Notes: generated from the letters alone by a model not told the origin. A DNA stretch of 7,164 nucleotides from Burkholderiaceae bacterium (GCA_022701845.1 JAKONS010000560.1:1-7164); one strand, 5' to 3'; positions 1-7,164 are shown, numbered from the stretch's first letter. Made by a program: numbers and translations.

Positions 1-433
1 ACGGCCGGCGGCCGGGGCCGGACACCGGCGGGTCGATCAGGCCGAGGCGGGTCAGGCCGGCGGGCTGTGCGGAGGCGGCCGCGCGGATGGCGATGCGCGC
101 GCCCATCGAATGGCCGACCGCTGCCCAGTGCTCCAGCTTCAGCGCGTCGGCGAAGGCGACCAGGTCGGCCGCCTGGGCGTCCAGGCTGTAGTCGAGCTCG
201 GGCGAGGCCGACGACAGGCCGCGGCCGCGCACGTCCAGCACATAGGTGTCGAAGTGGCGGCCGAAGCGCTCGCCCACGAAGCCCCAGGTGATGGCCGGGC
301 TGGTGATGCCGGGAACGATCACCACCGTGTCGCGGTGGGCGCGGGCACCGGCACGGCCGCCGTAGCGCAGGTAGTGCTGGCGGATGCCGTTGGCGAAAAC
401 ATTGCCGCCGTGGAGAAAGGTGCTGTCGGTCAT
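1..433 (-). CDS. nicD: N-formylmaleamate deformylase NicD, N-terminal part (gene runs off the left edge)
   Basis: An alpha/beta-hydrolase of which 144 codons are visible. In aerobic nicotinate degradation NicD hydrolyses N-formylmaleamate to maleamate and formate in the cytoplasm. I translated the minus strand from the ATG at 433. The protein has an N-terminal stretch with NGIRQHYLRYGG (residues 15-26), an oxyanion-hole region VPGITSPAITWGF (40-52), a DVRGRGLSS strand/turn (67-75), the nucleophile elbow G-H-S109-M-G, and LIDPPVSGPG (132-141), whose Asp134 is the likely catalytic acid. The catalytic His lies outside the window. The stretches around the Ser and Asp resemble what I recall of Pseudomonas putida NicD very closely, which sets it apart from a generic hydrolase. 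An in-frame ATG 16 codons upstream (482) exists, but the start at 433 fits the NicD N-terminus better; neither has a strong Shine-Dalgarno. The gene is divergent from nicC, which acts earlier in the same pathway. About half of the protein is missing because of the window edge, not mutation. Confidence 0.9.
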   Translation of the reverse strand, partial: MTDSTFLHGGNVFANGIRQHYLRYGGRAGARAHRDTVVIVPGITSPAITWGFVGERFGRHFDTYVLDVRGRGLSSASPELDYSLDAQAADLVAFADALKLEHWAAVGHSMGARIAIRAAASAQPAGLTRLGLIDPPVSGPGRRP

Positions 434-540
434 GGTGGGCTCGTCGTCATCACGTTGAAGTCGGGGCGGCAATTTCAGCATGACTGGTGCAAGTACCGGG
501 CCCGGGCGAATCGGCAGGCCCGAACGGGCTTTTCAACTCT

Positions 541-552
541 AGCGCACACACT
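541..552 (-). promoter_or_regulatory. Operator-like element 1 (nicD side)
   Basis: Read on the minus strand this is AGTGTGTGCGCT. It matches element 3 in front of nicC (AGTGTGTACACT) at 10 of 12 positions. One half, AGTGT, is exact; the other is degenerate. It overlaps a possible nicD -10 hexamer TAGAGT (550-555). Assignment to NicR is inference. Confidence 0.3.
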
Positions 553-585
553 CTATTCGGCAGTGGCGCGCGAATGCGCTCCGAA

Positions 586-597
586 AGTGTGCACGCG
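586..597 (+). promoter_or_regulatory. Operator-like element 2 (middle of nicD-nicC spacer)
   Basis: The plus strand reads AGTGT-GC-ACGCG. It keeps the AGTGT half and the AAAGTGT / ACACTTT heptamer (584-590) found in element 3; the second half is degenerate. On the minus strand it covers a weak -10 candidate CACACT for nicD. Assignment to NicR is inference. Confidence 0.3.
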
Positions 598-618
598 GAG
601 GGATGCACGCATCAATAA

Positions 619-1947
<1,329 letters not shown>

Positions 1948-1965
1948 GCAGACCGCCGGACGCGC

Positions 1966-1979
1966 GGCGCCACGGCGCC
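1966..1979. terminator. Possible GC hairpin between convergent nicC and nicR
   Basis: GGCGCC-AC-GGCGCC can fold as a 5-bp stem with a CACG loop. It occupies most of the 36-bp gap between the two stop codons, so it could stop transcription in both directions. There is no T tract on either side, so it is not a canonical intrinsic terminator. Confidence 0.25.
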
Positions 1980-1983
1980 CGCG

Positions 1984-2508
1984 TCAGCCTTCCGGCTCGG
2001 CCGGCCCGCTCATCTTCTGCAGCAGGAACAGCACCGCCACCCGCTCGGCCGGGTTCATGTCGCCGAAGGTGGCCTCGGTGATGCCGGCGGCGAACGGCAC
2101 CATCTTGCGCACCAGTGCCTCGCCGGTACGGGTGGCGCGGATCAGCACCTTGCGCTTGTCGTCCGGGTCGTGCGTGACCTCCAGCAGCCCGCGCGACTTC
2201 AGCCGGTCGACCACGCCGCGCGCGGTGCCCTGGTCGATGGCGGTGGCGCGCACCACGTCGTTGAGCGAACAGGCCGAGCGCTCGTGCACCGCGCACAGCA
2301 CCACGAACTGCGCGGCGGTGAGCTGCGAATCGGGAATGCCCTGCTGGAAGATCGCCACATGCCGCTGGTAGGCGCGGCGCAGCAGATGGCCCACCTGCTG
2401 GGAAAAATCGTAGTGCTCAAGAGCCGCCGGCGTCGGCGCCGCCGCATCGGCATCCGGTGCGGTAGTGGCGGAGGTCGATGCGCGGGGAGTTCTTTTTCGC
2501 AGGGTCAT
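1984..2508 (-). CDS. nicR: MarR-family transcriptional regulator, probable nicotinate-pathway repressor NicR
   Basis: A 174-residue MarR-type regulator. An Ala/Thr/Pro-rich, probably disordered tail (residues 1-30) precedes a dimerisation helix with QQVGHLLRRAYQRHVAIFQ (37-55). The winged helix-turn-helix spans about 64-128: SLNDVVRATAIDQGTARGVV (81-100) is the helix pair and HDPDDKRK (113-120) the wing with the family D-x-R/K signature. A C-terminal dimerisation helix follows (129-166). The position beside nicC, and the QVGxLLRRAxQRH motif that I associate with NicR/BpsR proteins, support control by 6-hydroxynicotinate, which relieves repression of nic promoters in the known systems; this remains inference here. 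Nothing like a Shine-Dalgarno stands in front of the ATG at 2508. No later in-frame ATG precedes the conserved core, so the exact N-terminus is uncertain. It is transcribed away from the neighbouring diguanylate cyclase gene. Confidence 0.82.
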   Translation of the reverse strand: MTLRKRTPRASTSATTAPDADAAAPTPAALEHYDFSQQVGHLLRRAYQRHVAIFQQGIPDSQLTAAQFVVLCAVHERSACSLNDVVRATAIDQGTARGVVDRLKSRGLLEVTHDPDDKRKVLIRATRTGEALVRKMVPFAAGITEATFGDMNPAERVAVLFLLQKMSGPAEPEG

Positions 2509-2644
2509 GGGGTCGGCATATCGAAGGCGCGGCGGCCTGTGGCGACGGCTGTGGTGCGGTGCGTGGGAAGCCTACCATCGCGGCCGATGCAGGCTGTCGA
2601 AAGGTAACGAAACACACTTTCTGCTTCTATACTGCATACAAAGC

Positions 2645-2680
2645 GAACGCGCGTTCATAAAAACGAATAACGCCGTTCGT
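2645..2680. promoter_or_regulatory. Candidate operator cluster: palindrome plus inverted repeat
   Basis: The perfect 12-bp palindrome GAACGCGCGTTC (2645-2656) is followed by ACGAA-N8-TTCGT (2663-2680). CGTTC occurs at 2652-2656 and 2674-2678, 22 bp apart, about two helical turns, as for a regulator binding two sites on one face. It lies beside the plus-strand TATACT. The protein that would bind is unknown. Confidence 0.3.
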
Positions 2681-2860
2681 CGAGGCCCCGGGCGAAACAC
2701 CGGTGAGAAAAAAGTGACGTTGCTGCTTGGACCCTGGAAATGACAGTGGGCGACGAAAGCTTTGATGCATGGCGGGAATACCCGCTCGATCGGCATTACC
2801 GGCCAACGGGGCCTGCGCGGCATGACGCGCGGGCCGGCGCGGTCGCCAGACGCTCTTGCG

Positions 2861-2866
2861 AGGAGG
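2861..2866 (+). promoter_or_regulatory. Strong ribosome binding site of the diguanylate cyclase gene
   Basis: A full AGGAGG lies four bases before the ATG at 2871. It decides this start over an in-frame TTG at 2856, which would lie upstream of the site. Confidence 0.8.
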
Positions 2867-2870
2867 CCGT

Positions 2871-4310
2871 ATGGACGGCCGGATAAAGTCGCTTTCCTCC
2901 GAGCGGCGCCTGATCTATTTCCTGGTGCCGTTCCTGATCGCTTTTCAGATCGGCGCTTTCGGACTGCTCTGGTACGCGAACCGGAAAATCGCCACCGAGA
3001 AACTCGACGACGAACTGCGCTCGAGCGCCCAGGTATTCAAATACGCCATCGCGCAGCGCAGCGAATACCTGAAGCAGGCCACCGAACTGGTCGCCAAGGA
3101 TTACGGCTTTCGCGATGCGGTCACCAGCCAGTCGCGCCCCACCATCGAATCGGCGCTGAAGAACCAGAGCGTGCGCATGGGTTCCAGCCTGGTGGTGCTG
3201 TCCGACCTGAACGACCGGGTGGCGGGCAAGGCGATCTCGCAGAGCAGCGGCTTCCTCGCCGACTATCCGGGCCTGGGCGACACCGCCCTCGCCGCGCAGA
3301 TTTCCCAGGTGCAACCCGGCCAGAGCCTGATGGAGACGCTGGTGCTCGACAAGGGCGTCGAGGTGCTCTACCAGTGGGTGAAGACCGTGGTGCGCACGCC
3401 GGCGCCCACCGCGCATCTGTCCTTCGCCTTCAAGATCGACGACCAGATCGCCATGCAGTTCCGGCAGATCACCGATTCGGAATTCGTCTTCCTGTCCCGC
3501 GACGGGGACGCGCCCTGGACGGTGCAGGCATCGTCGTTTCCGGCCGACGCGCAGGCCGCGATGGCGTCGAAATTCGGCGTGCTGCCCGACGGCGTGTGGT
3601 TCCTCAAGTTCGGCAACAGCACCTACCGCATGCTCACGGTGGAGCTCGGCCGCACCGGTAGCGCGCAGGTGGTGGCGGTGGTGGGGCAGTCGCTGGAAGA
3701 AGCCATGGCCACCTTCGTCAAGCTGGAGCGCATCTTCGGCGTGCTGATCGTGTTCAACGTGCTGCTGTCGGTGACCGCGGTGTACCGGGCCACCAACAAG
3801 TACGTCGCACCACTCGACAAGGTGGCCTACCAGGACAGCCTGACCCGGCTGGCCAACCGGCGCCTGTTCGAGCTGAACCTGCAGCTGGCCGCGGAGAACC
3901 TGAAGGCCCTGGGCCGCGGCTACAGCCTGATGGTGATGGACCTGAACAAGTTCAAGGCCATCAACGACACGCTGGGCCATGCCGCCGGCGACCAGGTGCT
4001 GCAGGAGGCGGCGCGCCGCATCCAGGGCATCCTGCGGCATTCCGACACGGTGGCCCGGCTGGGCGGCGACGAGTTCGCGGTGCTGCTCATCACCAACGAC
4101 CGCCACAAGGCCAGCGACATCGCCGCGATGATCGTCGACCGGGTGCGGCAGCCGATCACCCTGGCCGACGGCAAGATCGTCGAGGTGGGCGTCAGCATCG
4201 GCGTGGCGCGCGCGCCCGAGAACGGCACCAACACCGACGAGCTGCTGCACCTGGCCGACGAAGCCATGTATGCGGCGAAGGTGCGTTCCTGCGGGTTCAC
4301 CTTCGCCTAG
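2871..4310 (+). CDS. Membrane diguanylate cyclase with periplasmic sensor region and GGDEF domain
   Basis: A 479-residue inner-membrane enzyme expected to make cyclic di-GMP from two GTP in response to a periplasmic signal. A short cytoplasmic tail precedes TM1 (about 14-36). A periplasmic segment of about 250 residues (37-285) has the look of a double-Cache sensor: a long helix containing SEYLKQATELVAKDYGFRDA, then alternating strands. TM2 covers about 287-305. The GGDEF domain covers about 320-475, with DSLTRLANRR, Asp357 in VMDLNKFKAIND, and the signature G398-G399-D400-E401-F402. The inhibitory I-site R389-x-x-D392 lies exactly five residues before GGDEF, so product inhibition is likely. 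Only about 14 residues link TM2 to the GGDEF domain; KYVAPLDKV resembles just the start of a HAMP. The usual C-terminal GRN after AAK is replaced by RSCG. The Cache assignment is by general look, the cyclase call is firm. The dusC gene follows 27 bp downstream. Confidence 0.92.
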   Translation: MDGRIKSLSSERRLIYFLVPFLIAFQIGAFGLLWYANRKIATEKLDDELRSSAQVFKYAIAQRSEYLKQATELVAKDYGFRDAVTSQSRPTIESALKNQSVRMGSSLVVLSDLNDRVAGKAISQSSGFLADYPGLGDTALAAQISQVQPGQSLMETLVLDKGVEVLYQWVKTVVRTPAPTAHLSFAFKIDDQIAMQFRQITDSEFVFLSRDGDAPWTVQASSFPADAQAAMASKFGVLPDGVWFLKFGNSTYRMLTVELGRTGSAQVVAVVGQSLEEAMATFVKLERIFGVLIVFNVLLSVTAVYRATNKYVAPLDKVAYQDSLTRLANRRLFELNLQLAAENLKALGRGYSLMVMDLNKFKAINDTLGHAAGDQVLQEAARRIQGILRHSDTVARLGGDEFAVLLITNDRHKASDIAAMIVDRVRQPITLADGKIVEVGVSIGVARAPENGTNTDELLHLADEAMYAAKVRSCGFTFA

Positions 4311-4317
4311 AGCCGGC

Positions 4318-4334
4318 GCGGCGACAATCGCCGC
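4318..4334 (+). other. Perfect 7-bp hairpin immediately before the dusC start
   Basis: GCGGCGA-CAA-TCGCCGC forms a perfect 7-bp stem with a 3-nt loop, starting 8 bases after the diguanylate cyclase stop and ending 3 bases before the dusC ATG. No T tract follows, so it is a poor terminator. It sits where the dusC ribosome binding site should be, so it may modulate translation. The GACAAT inside it (4323-4328) could alternatively serve as a -10 for a nearly leaderless dusC transcript; no good -35 is visible. Confidence 0.4.
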
Positions 4335-4337
4335 CCG

Positions 4338-5357
4338 ATGCCCGACACCGCGACGCCCCTCCCCTTCCCCGCACCGGCTGCAGCGTCGTCGCCGGACGCC
4401 GCCCCCGCCCTGATCCTGCTGGCGCCGATGGAGGGCCTGCTCGACTTCGTGCTGCGCGACATCCTGACCCAGGTCGGCGGCATCGACCGCTGCGTGTCCG
4501 AATTTATCCGGGTGAGCGACACGGTGCTGCCCGACCGGGTGTTCCTGCGCTATGTGCCCGAGCTGCGCAACGGCAGCCGCACACCCGCCGGCACGCCGGT
4601 GCGGCCGCAACTGCTCGGCTCCGATCCGTACTGCATGGCGGGCAACGCCGCCGCCCTGGCGCGGCTGGAGCCAGCGGGTATCGACCTCAATTTCGGCTGC
4701 CCGGCCAACATCGTCAATCGCCACGGCGGCGGTGCCGCGCTGCTCGACACCCCCGAACTGCTGGCCGCCATCGTCGGCGCGGTGCGGCGCGCGGTGCCGG
4801 CCCATATCCCGGTGTCGGCCAAGATGCGGCTCGGGGTGCGCGACGGCAGCCGGGCGGTCGAATGCGCACAGGCGCTGGCCGAGAGCGGCGCCGACGAACT
4901 GGTGGTGCATGCCCGCACCAAGCTCGACGGCTACCGGCCGCCGGCCTACTGGGAGCAGATTCCCGCGCTGCGGGCCGCGGTGCCGGTTCCGGTGATCGCC
5001 AACGGCGAGATCTGGACGGTGGACGACGCGCTGCGCTGCCGCGAAGCCTCCGGCGGCCGGGCGTTGATGCTGGGCCGCGGCATCGTGGCCGACCCGGGCC
5101 TGGCCCGGGCCATCCGCGCGGCCGACGGCGAGGCGACGGACGCGGCCACGCCGTGGCCCGCCCTGCTGCCCCGGGTGGCCGCGTTCTGGGCGGTGATCAG
5201 CCACCACTTCCCCGGCAAGCAGCGGGTGGGCCGGCTCAAGCAATGGCTCAACCTGCTGCGGCGCCGGCACCCGGAGGCCGAGGCGGCGTTCCAGCAGGTG
5301 CGCACCCTGACCGAGCCGGCCGCGGTCGACGCCTGGGTGGCCGGCCTGCGCGCCTGA
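4338..5357 (+). CDS. dusC: tRNA-dihydrouridine synthase, DusC type (U16)
   Basis: A 339-residue FMN/NADPH-dependent enzyme that reduces a tRNA D-loop uridine to dihydrouridine; the DusC subgroup acts on U16. The TIM barrel begins at LLAPMEGLLDFVLRD (27-41). EFIRVSDTVLP (55-65), RTPAGTPVRPQLLG (81-94), DLNFGCPANIVNRHGGGAALL (116-136) with catalytic Cys121, SAKMRLG (160-166) with Lys162, VVHARTK (189-195) with His191, and the FMN-phosphate parts ANGEIW (221-226) and MLGRG (244-248) follow in the family order. The C-terminal helical domain contains RLKQWLNLLRRRHPEAEAAFQQVR. Phrases such as APMEGLLD, GYR after the HARTK block and the KQWL segment match E. coli DusC as I remember it, better than DusA or DusB. 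A Pro/Ala-rich extension of about 26 residues precedes the usual start, and no Shine-Dalgarno is visible; no other ATG would serve. Codirectional with, and possibly cotranscribed from, the upstream gene. Confidence 0.92.
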   Translation: MPDTATPLPFPAPAAASSPDAAPALILLAPMEGLLDFVLRDILTQVGGIDRCVSEFIRVSDTVLPDRVFLRYVPELRNGSRTPAGTPVRPQLLGSDPYCMAGNAAALARLEPAGIDLNFGCPANIVNRHGGGAALLDTPELLAAIVGAVRRAVPAHIPVSAKMRLGVRDGSRAVECAQALAESGADELVVHARTKLDGYRPPAYWEQIPALRAAVPVPVIANGEIWTVDDALRCREASGGRALMLGRGIVADPGLARAIRAADGEATDAATPWPALLPRVAAFWAVISHHFPGKQRVGRLKQWLNLLRRRHPEAEAAFQQVRTLTEPAAVDAWVAGLRA

Positions 5358-5365
5358 CCGGTCAG
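5354..5365. repeat. 12-bp palindrome containing both convergent stop codons
   Basis: CTGACC-GGTCAG is a perfect palindrome. The dusC stop TGA (5355-5357) and the lipoprotein stop (TCA on the plus strand, 5362-5364) are mirror images inside it. There is no T tract. It leaves no room for separate terminators between the genes. Confidence 0.7.
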
Positions 5366-7020
5366 CGGTCGTCGACGGTGATGCCCAGGGAGGTGCCGCC
5401 CTCGGTGCCGGCATAGACCGTCAGGCCGGCGCCCACCGGCACCAGCTGCACCAGGGCGTTGTAGTTGCGGCCGCTGCCGGTCTGCGCCGGGCGGTAGCGC
5501 ATGCCGTCGCGCGGCTTGTTGTAGAGGCGGTACTGCGACAGACCGTCGCCGAGGTTGGCGCGGGTGACGCTGCCGGTGGCGGCATCCACCGCGGTGATGC
5601 GGTTGCCGCCGTAGCTGAAGGCGGAGACGTCCGCGGCGGTCTGTTCGGCCGTCCAGGACTGCACCACGCGGCCCACGGCGGGCAGCGCGAGGGCGATCTG
5701 CCGGGAGGCGAACAGCAGGCCGTCGCCCGGCACACCGCTGATCAGGAACATGCCACCGGCAGGCGAGCGGTAGGCGTGCGTCACCACGCCCATCGTGGTG
5801 CTGCCGGGCGCCAGGACCGCGAACGTGTCGGGCAGCGCAGCGCCGCCGGCCCAGGGGTTGGCGCGGGCGACCGGAACGAGCCTCGACGCCAGCGTCTGGG
5901 TGGTGCAGGCATCGGCGTTGGCGGCGCATTCGCGGGCCACGACGCTGCCGTCCGCGCCGATCGCCAGGGTGCCGAAACCGCGCTCGGTGCTGCTGTATTC
6001 GATGGTGTTCCAGGCACCGGCCAGATCGGCCACCGCGAGCTTCTGCATCGGGAACGAGATGCCCACCGGGCCGGTCGAATCGCGCAGCACGAAGATGCCC
6101 TGCTGCGACGCCGCGGCGCTGTAGACCCGGCCGTCCAGGCCGTTGAACGAGAACTGGCAGGCCTGGGTGCCCGACAGGGTGATCGCACCGCCATGCGCGC
6201 GGCCGCCGGCGGCGGTGGAGATCCACTGGCTGGCGGTGCGCGTGCCGAAGTCGATGGTGAGCATGCCGCTCGCGCCGTCGCTGAACACCGACTGGTAGTT
6301 GCCGTCGCGCAGGTGCGGGCAGGCGGCGATGGGCGGTGCCTTGAGCTGGGCCTTGGCCATGTCGGCCGCACCGTCGCGCAGGGAGGCGGCCAGGTCGGCC
6401 AGCGTGGCGCCGCCGGTGGACAGGCGCGTCTGCAGGGCATCAAGCTTGCGGTCGAGCGCGTCGCCGACGGCGAAGGTCTGGGACAGCGGCGCGTCGGCCA
6501 CGATGTCGATGCCGGCGCCGGCCAGCAGCGCGGCGACGGCAGCCTTGGCGGTCGCCAGCTGGTTGTCGCCGAGGCTGGTTGCGCCGAATTCGGCGAACAG
6601 CGCCGCCAGGTCGCGCCGTGCGGCGGTCGACACGATGAGATGCGTCAGCGGCGTGACGTTGGCGCTGGCGCTGCCCTGGCCGGAGCCGGTAGCCAGGCCG
6701 TAGAGCGTGGTCGATGCGCTCGTCGCGCGCAGCATGCAGGGCAGGCTGGCGCCGGCGACCGTCACCGAAAAGGTGCCGGTGGCCGAGGTGGTGCCGCTGC
6801 CGCTGCCGCCCTGGCAACGCAGGCTTACTTCGGCACCAGCCATCGCCGCGCCGGTGGCCGCGGTGCCGCTGAGCGTGATCGCGTTCTGCACCGCAGCGGC
6901 AGGTGTCGCGGCAGTGCCGGCCGTGCCGGCACCACCACCGCCGCCTCCACCACCGCCGCAAGCGGTCAGGGCCGCCGTCAATGCCAGCGCCCAGCCAGCG
7001 TTCGTCATCGTCATCTTCAT
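5362..7020 (-). CDS. Secreted lipoprotein of unknown function with Gly9 linker
   Basis: A 552-residue protein exported and lipid-anchored. The signal peptide is short: MK at the start, hydrophobic AGWALALTAALTA, lipobox L18-T19-A20-C21. No Asp follows the Cys, so outer-membrane sorting is expected. Nine glycines (22-30) and an Ala/Thr linker come next. Residues about 46-115 look like a small beta-sandwich of the carboxypeptidase-regulatory type (ITLSGTAATGAAMAGAEVSL), with Cys69 and Cys95 able to pair. A helical, Ala/Leu-rich stretch follows to about 225, beginning VTPLTHLIV, then a long beta-rich C-terminal part with repeated G-hydrophobic strand patterns. I recognise no catalytic motif and cannot assign a function; similar lipoproteins are common in Burkholderiales. 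The start at 7020 is chosen for the signal peptide; the frame remains open 41 codons upstream (to 7143), which would bury the signal. A second ATG lies at codon 3. Convergent with dusC, with 4 bp between stops. Probably monocistronic. Confidence 0.82.
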   Translation of the reverse strand: MKMTMTNAGWALALTAALTACGGGGGGGGGAGTAGTAATPAAAVQNAITLSGTAATGAAMAGAEVSLRCQGGSGSGTTSATGTFSVTVAGASLPCMLRATSASTTLYGLATGSGQGSASANVTPLTHLIVSTAARRDLAALFAEFGATSLGDNQLATAKAAVAALLAGAGIDIVADAPLSQTFAVGDALDRKLDALQTRLSTGGATLADLAASLRDGAADMAKAQLKAPPIAACPHLRDGNYQSVFSDGASGMLTIDFGTRTASQWISTAAGGRAHGGAITLSGTQACQFSFNGLDGRVYSAAASQQGIFVLRDSTGPVGISFPMQKLAVADLAGAWNTIEYSSTERGFGTLAIGADGSVVARECAANADACTTQTLASRLVPVARANPWAGGAALPDTFAVLAPGSTTMGVVTHAYRSPAGGMFLISGVPGDGLLFASRQIALALPAVGRVVQSWTAEQTAADVSAFSYGGNRITAVDAATGSVTRANLGDGLSQYRLYNKPRDGMRYRPAQTGSGRNYNALVQLVPVGAGLTVYAGTEGGTSLGITVDDR

Positions 7021-7164
7021 TGTCGATTTCTCGTTAAAAAAAACCGGTGAACGGGCCATGCCCTCCCGGCGTGATCCTAGCAAATGTGTACGAACGTAAC
7101 TTGCGCTGACCAGGCGCTCAGCTGTGCCTGAATAGGCCGCCATGCGAGGCGCGCGACGATCGCG
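7021..7164 (-). promoter_or_regulatory. Leader and probable promoter region of the lipoprotein gene
   Basis: On the minus strand an extended -10 can be read, TG-C-TAGGAT (7074-7082), about 54 bp before the start codon, without a good -35. The leader carries a T8 run (7036-7043) fifteen bases before the ATG, and a weak GAG-containing Shine-Dalgarno (AACGAGA) just after it. TACG-TT-CGTA (about 7088-7097) is a small inverted repeat upstream of the -10. No other gene is visible in this end. Confidence 0.35.

Larger units (their letters stand above)
2509..2870. promoter_or_regulatory. Divergent intergenic region between nicR and the diguanylate cyclase gene
   Basis: A 362-bp spacer with no convincing gene. 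Its centre (about 2600-2725) is much richer in A/T than the flanking genes and should hold both promoters. Visible parts are a half-site-like CACACTTT (2613-2620) sharing ACACTTT with the nicC operator-like element, a good -10 hexamer TATACT on the plus strand (2628-2633, 5 of 6) lacking a good -35, a perfect palindrome GAACGCGCGTTC (2645-2656), the inverted repeat ACGAA-N8-TTCGT (2663-2680), the palindrome CACCGGTG (2698-2705) and a hairpin GCGGG-AATA-CCCGC (2772-2785). I could not fit a c-di-GMP riboswitch. Confidence 0.5.

Noticed and set aside
518..533. GCCCG-AA-CGGGC followed by TTTT as a terminator
   Set aside because: A hairpin with a T run on the plus strand, but no plus-strand gene ends upstream of it; in the nicD leader direction it has an A run instead. 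Only 4-5 bp of stem.
2465..2743. Small open frames on the plus strand in the nicR-cyclase spacer
   Set aside because: They start inside nicR, have no conserved-looking sequence or ribosome site, and their translations look random.
2700..2870. Possible c-di-GMP riboswitch in the cyclase leader
   Set aside because: Checked by eye for the GEMM-I core pattern and its paired stems; only one small hairpin (2772-2785) is present and the conserved core is missing.
2796..5414. Antisense open frame of 872 codons across the cyclase and dusC genes
   Set aside because: Its frame is open because of strong G/C third-position bias in the real genes opposite. Its translation is His/Gln/Arg/Val-rich shadow sequence with no motif, whereas the plus strand shows complete GGDEF and Dus domains.
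5776..7050. Plus-strand open frame of 424 codons opposite the lipoprotein gene
   Set aside because: Gly/Arg/Ala-rich shadow of the minus-strand gene. The minus frame has a proper signal peptide and lipobox.
7152..7164. CGCGA-CGA-TCGCG inverted repeat at the right edge
   Set aside because: Short, in GC-rich sequence where such repeats arise by chance, and cut by the window end.

Overview
The window is GC-rich bacterial DNA with dense coding, G/C-ending codons and long open shadow frames. The protein types point to a betaproteobacterium, most likely Burkholderiales; this is inferred from protein resemblance, as no rRNA or other phylogenetic marker is present. It holds six protein genes. I see no tRNA, rRNA, CRISPR array or mobile element.

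Left part (1-2508): a piece of the aerobic nicotinate (nicotinic acid) degradation cluster. The minus-strand gene that runs off the left edge is the N-terminal half of NicD (N-formylmaleamate deformylase). Divergent from it lies nicC (6-hydroxynicotinate 3-monooxygenase), and convergent with nicC is a MarR-family regulator that I call nicR. Together they supply the hydroxylation/decarboxylation of 6-hydroxynicotinate to 2,5-dihydroxypyridine, a later deformylation step, and the probable pathway repressor. nicX, nicE and nicF are not in the window and may lie beyond the left edge. The 368-bp nicD-nicC spacer carries three related 12-bp elements; one overlaps a plausible nicC promoter, so these are my best operator candidates.

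Middle (2509-5357): an AT-richer 362-bp spacer containing palindromes separates nicR from a membrane diguanylate cyclase that has a periplasmic sensor region and an intact GGDEF/I-site output domain. A dusC-type tRNA-dihydrouridine synthase follows 27 bp downstream in the same direction, with a perfect small hairpin filling the gap.

Right part (5362-7164): a 552-residue secreted lipoprotein of unknown function on the minus strand, convergent with dusC. Only 4 bp separate the two stop codons, and both lie in one 12-bp palindrome. Its lipobox cysteine is followed by nine glycines, and its leader has a T8 tract.

I found no clearly new multi-gene system. The most interesting leads are the operator-like triad, the shared control region between the nicotinate regulator and the c-di-GMP enzyme, and the uncharacterised lipoprotein.
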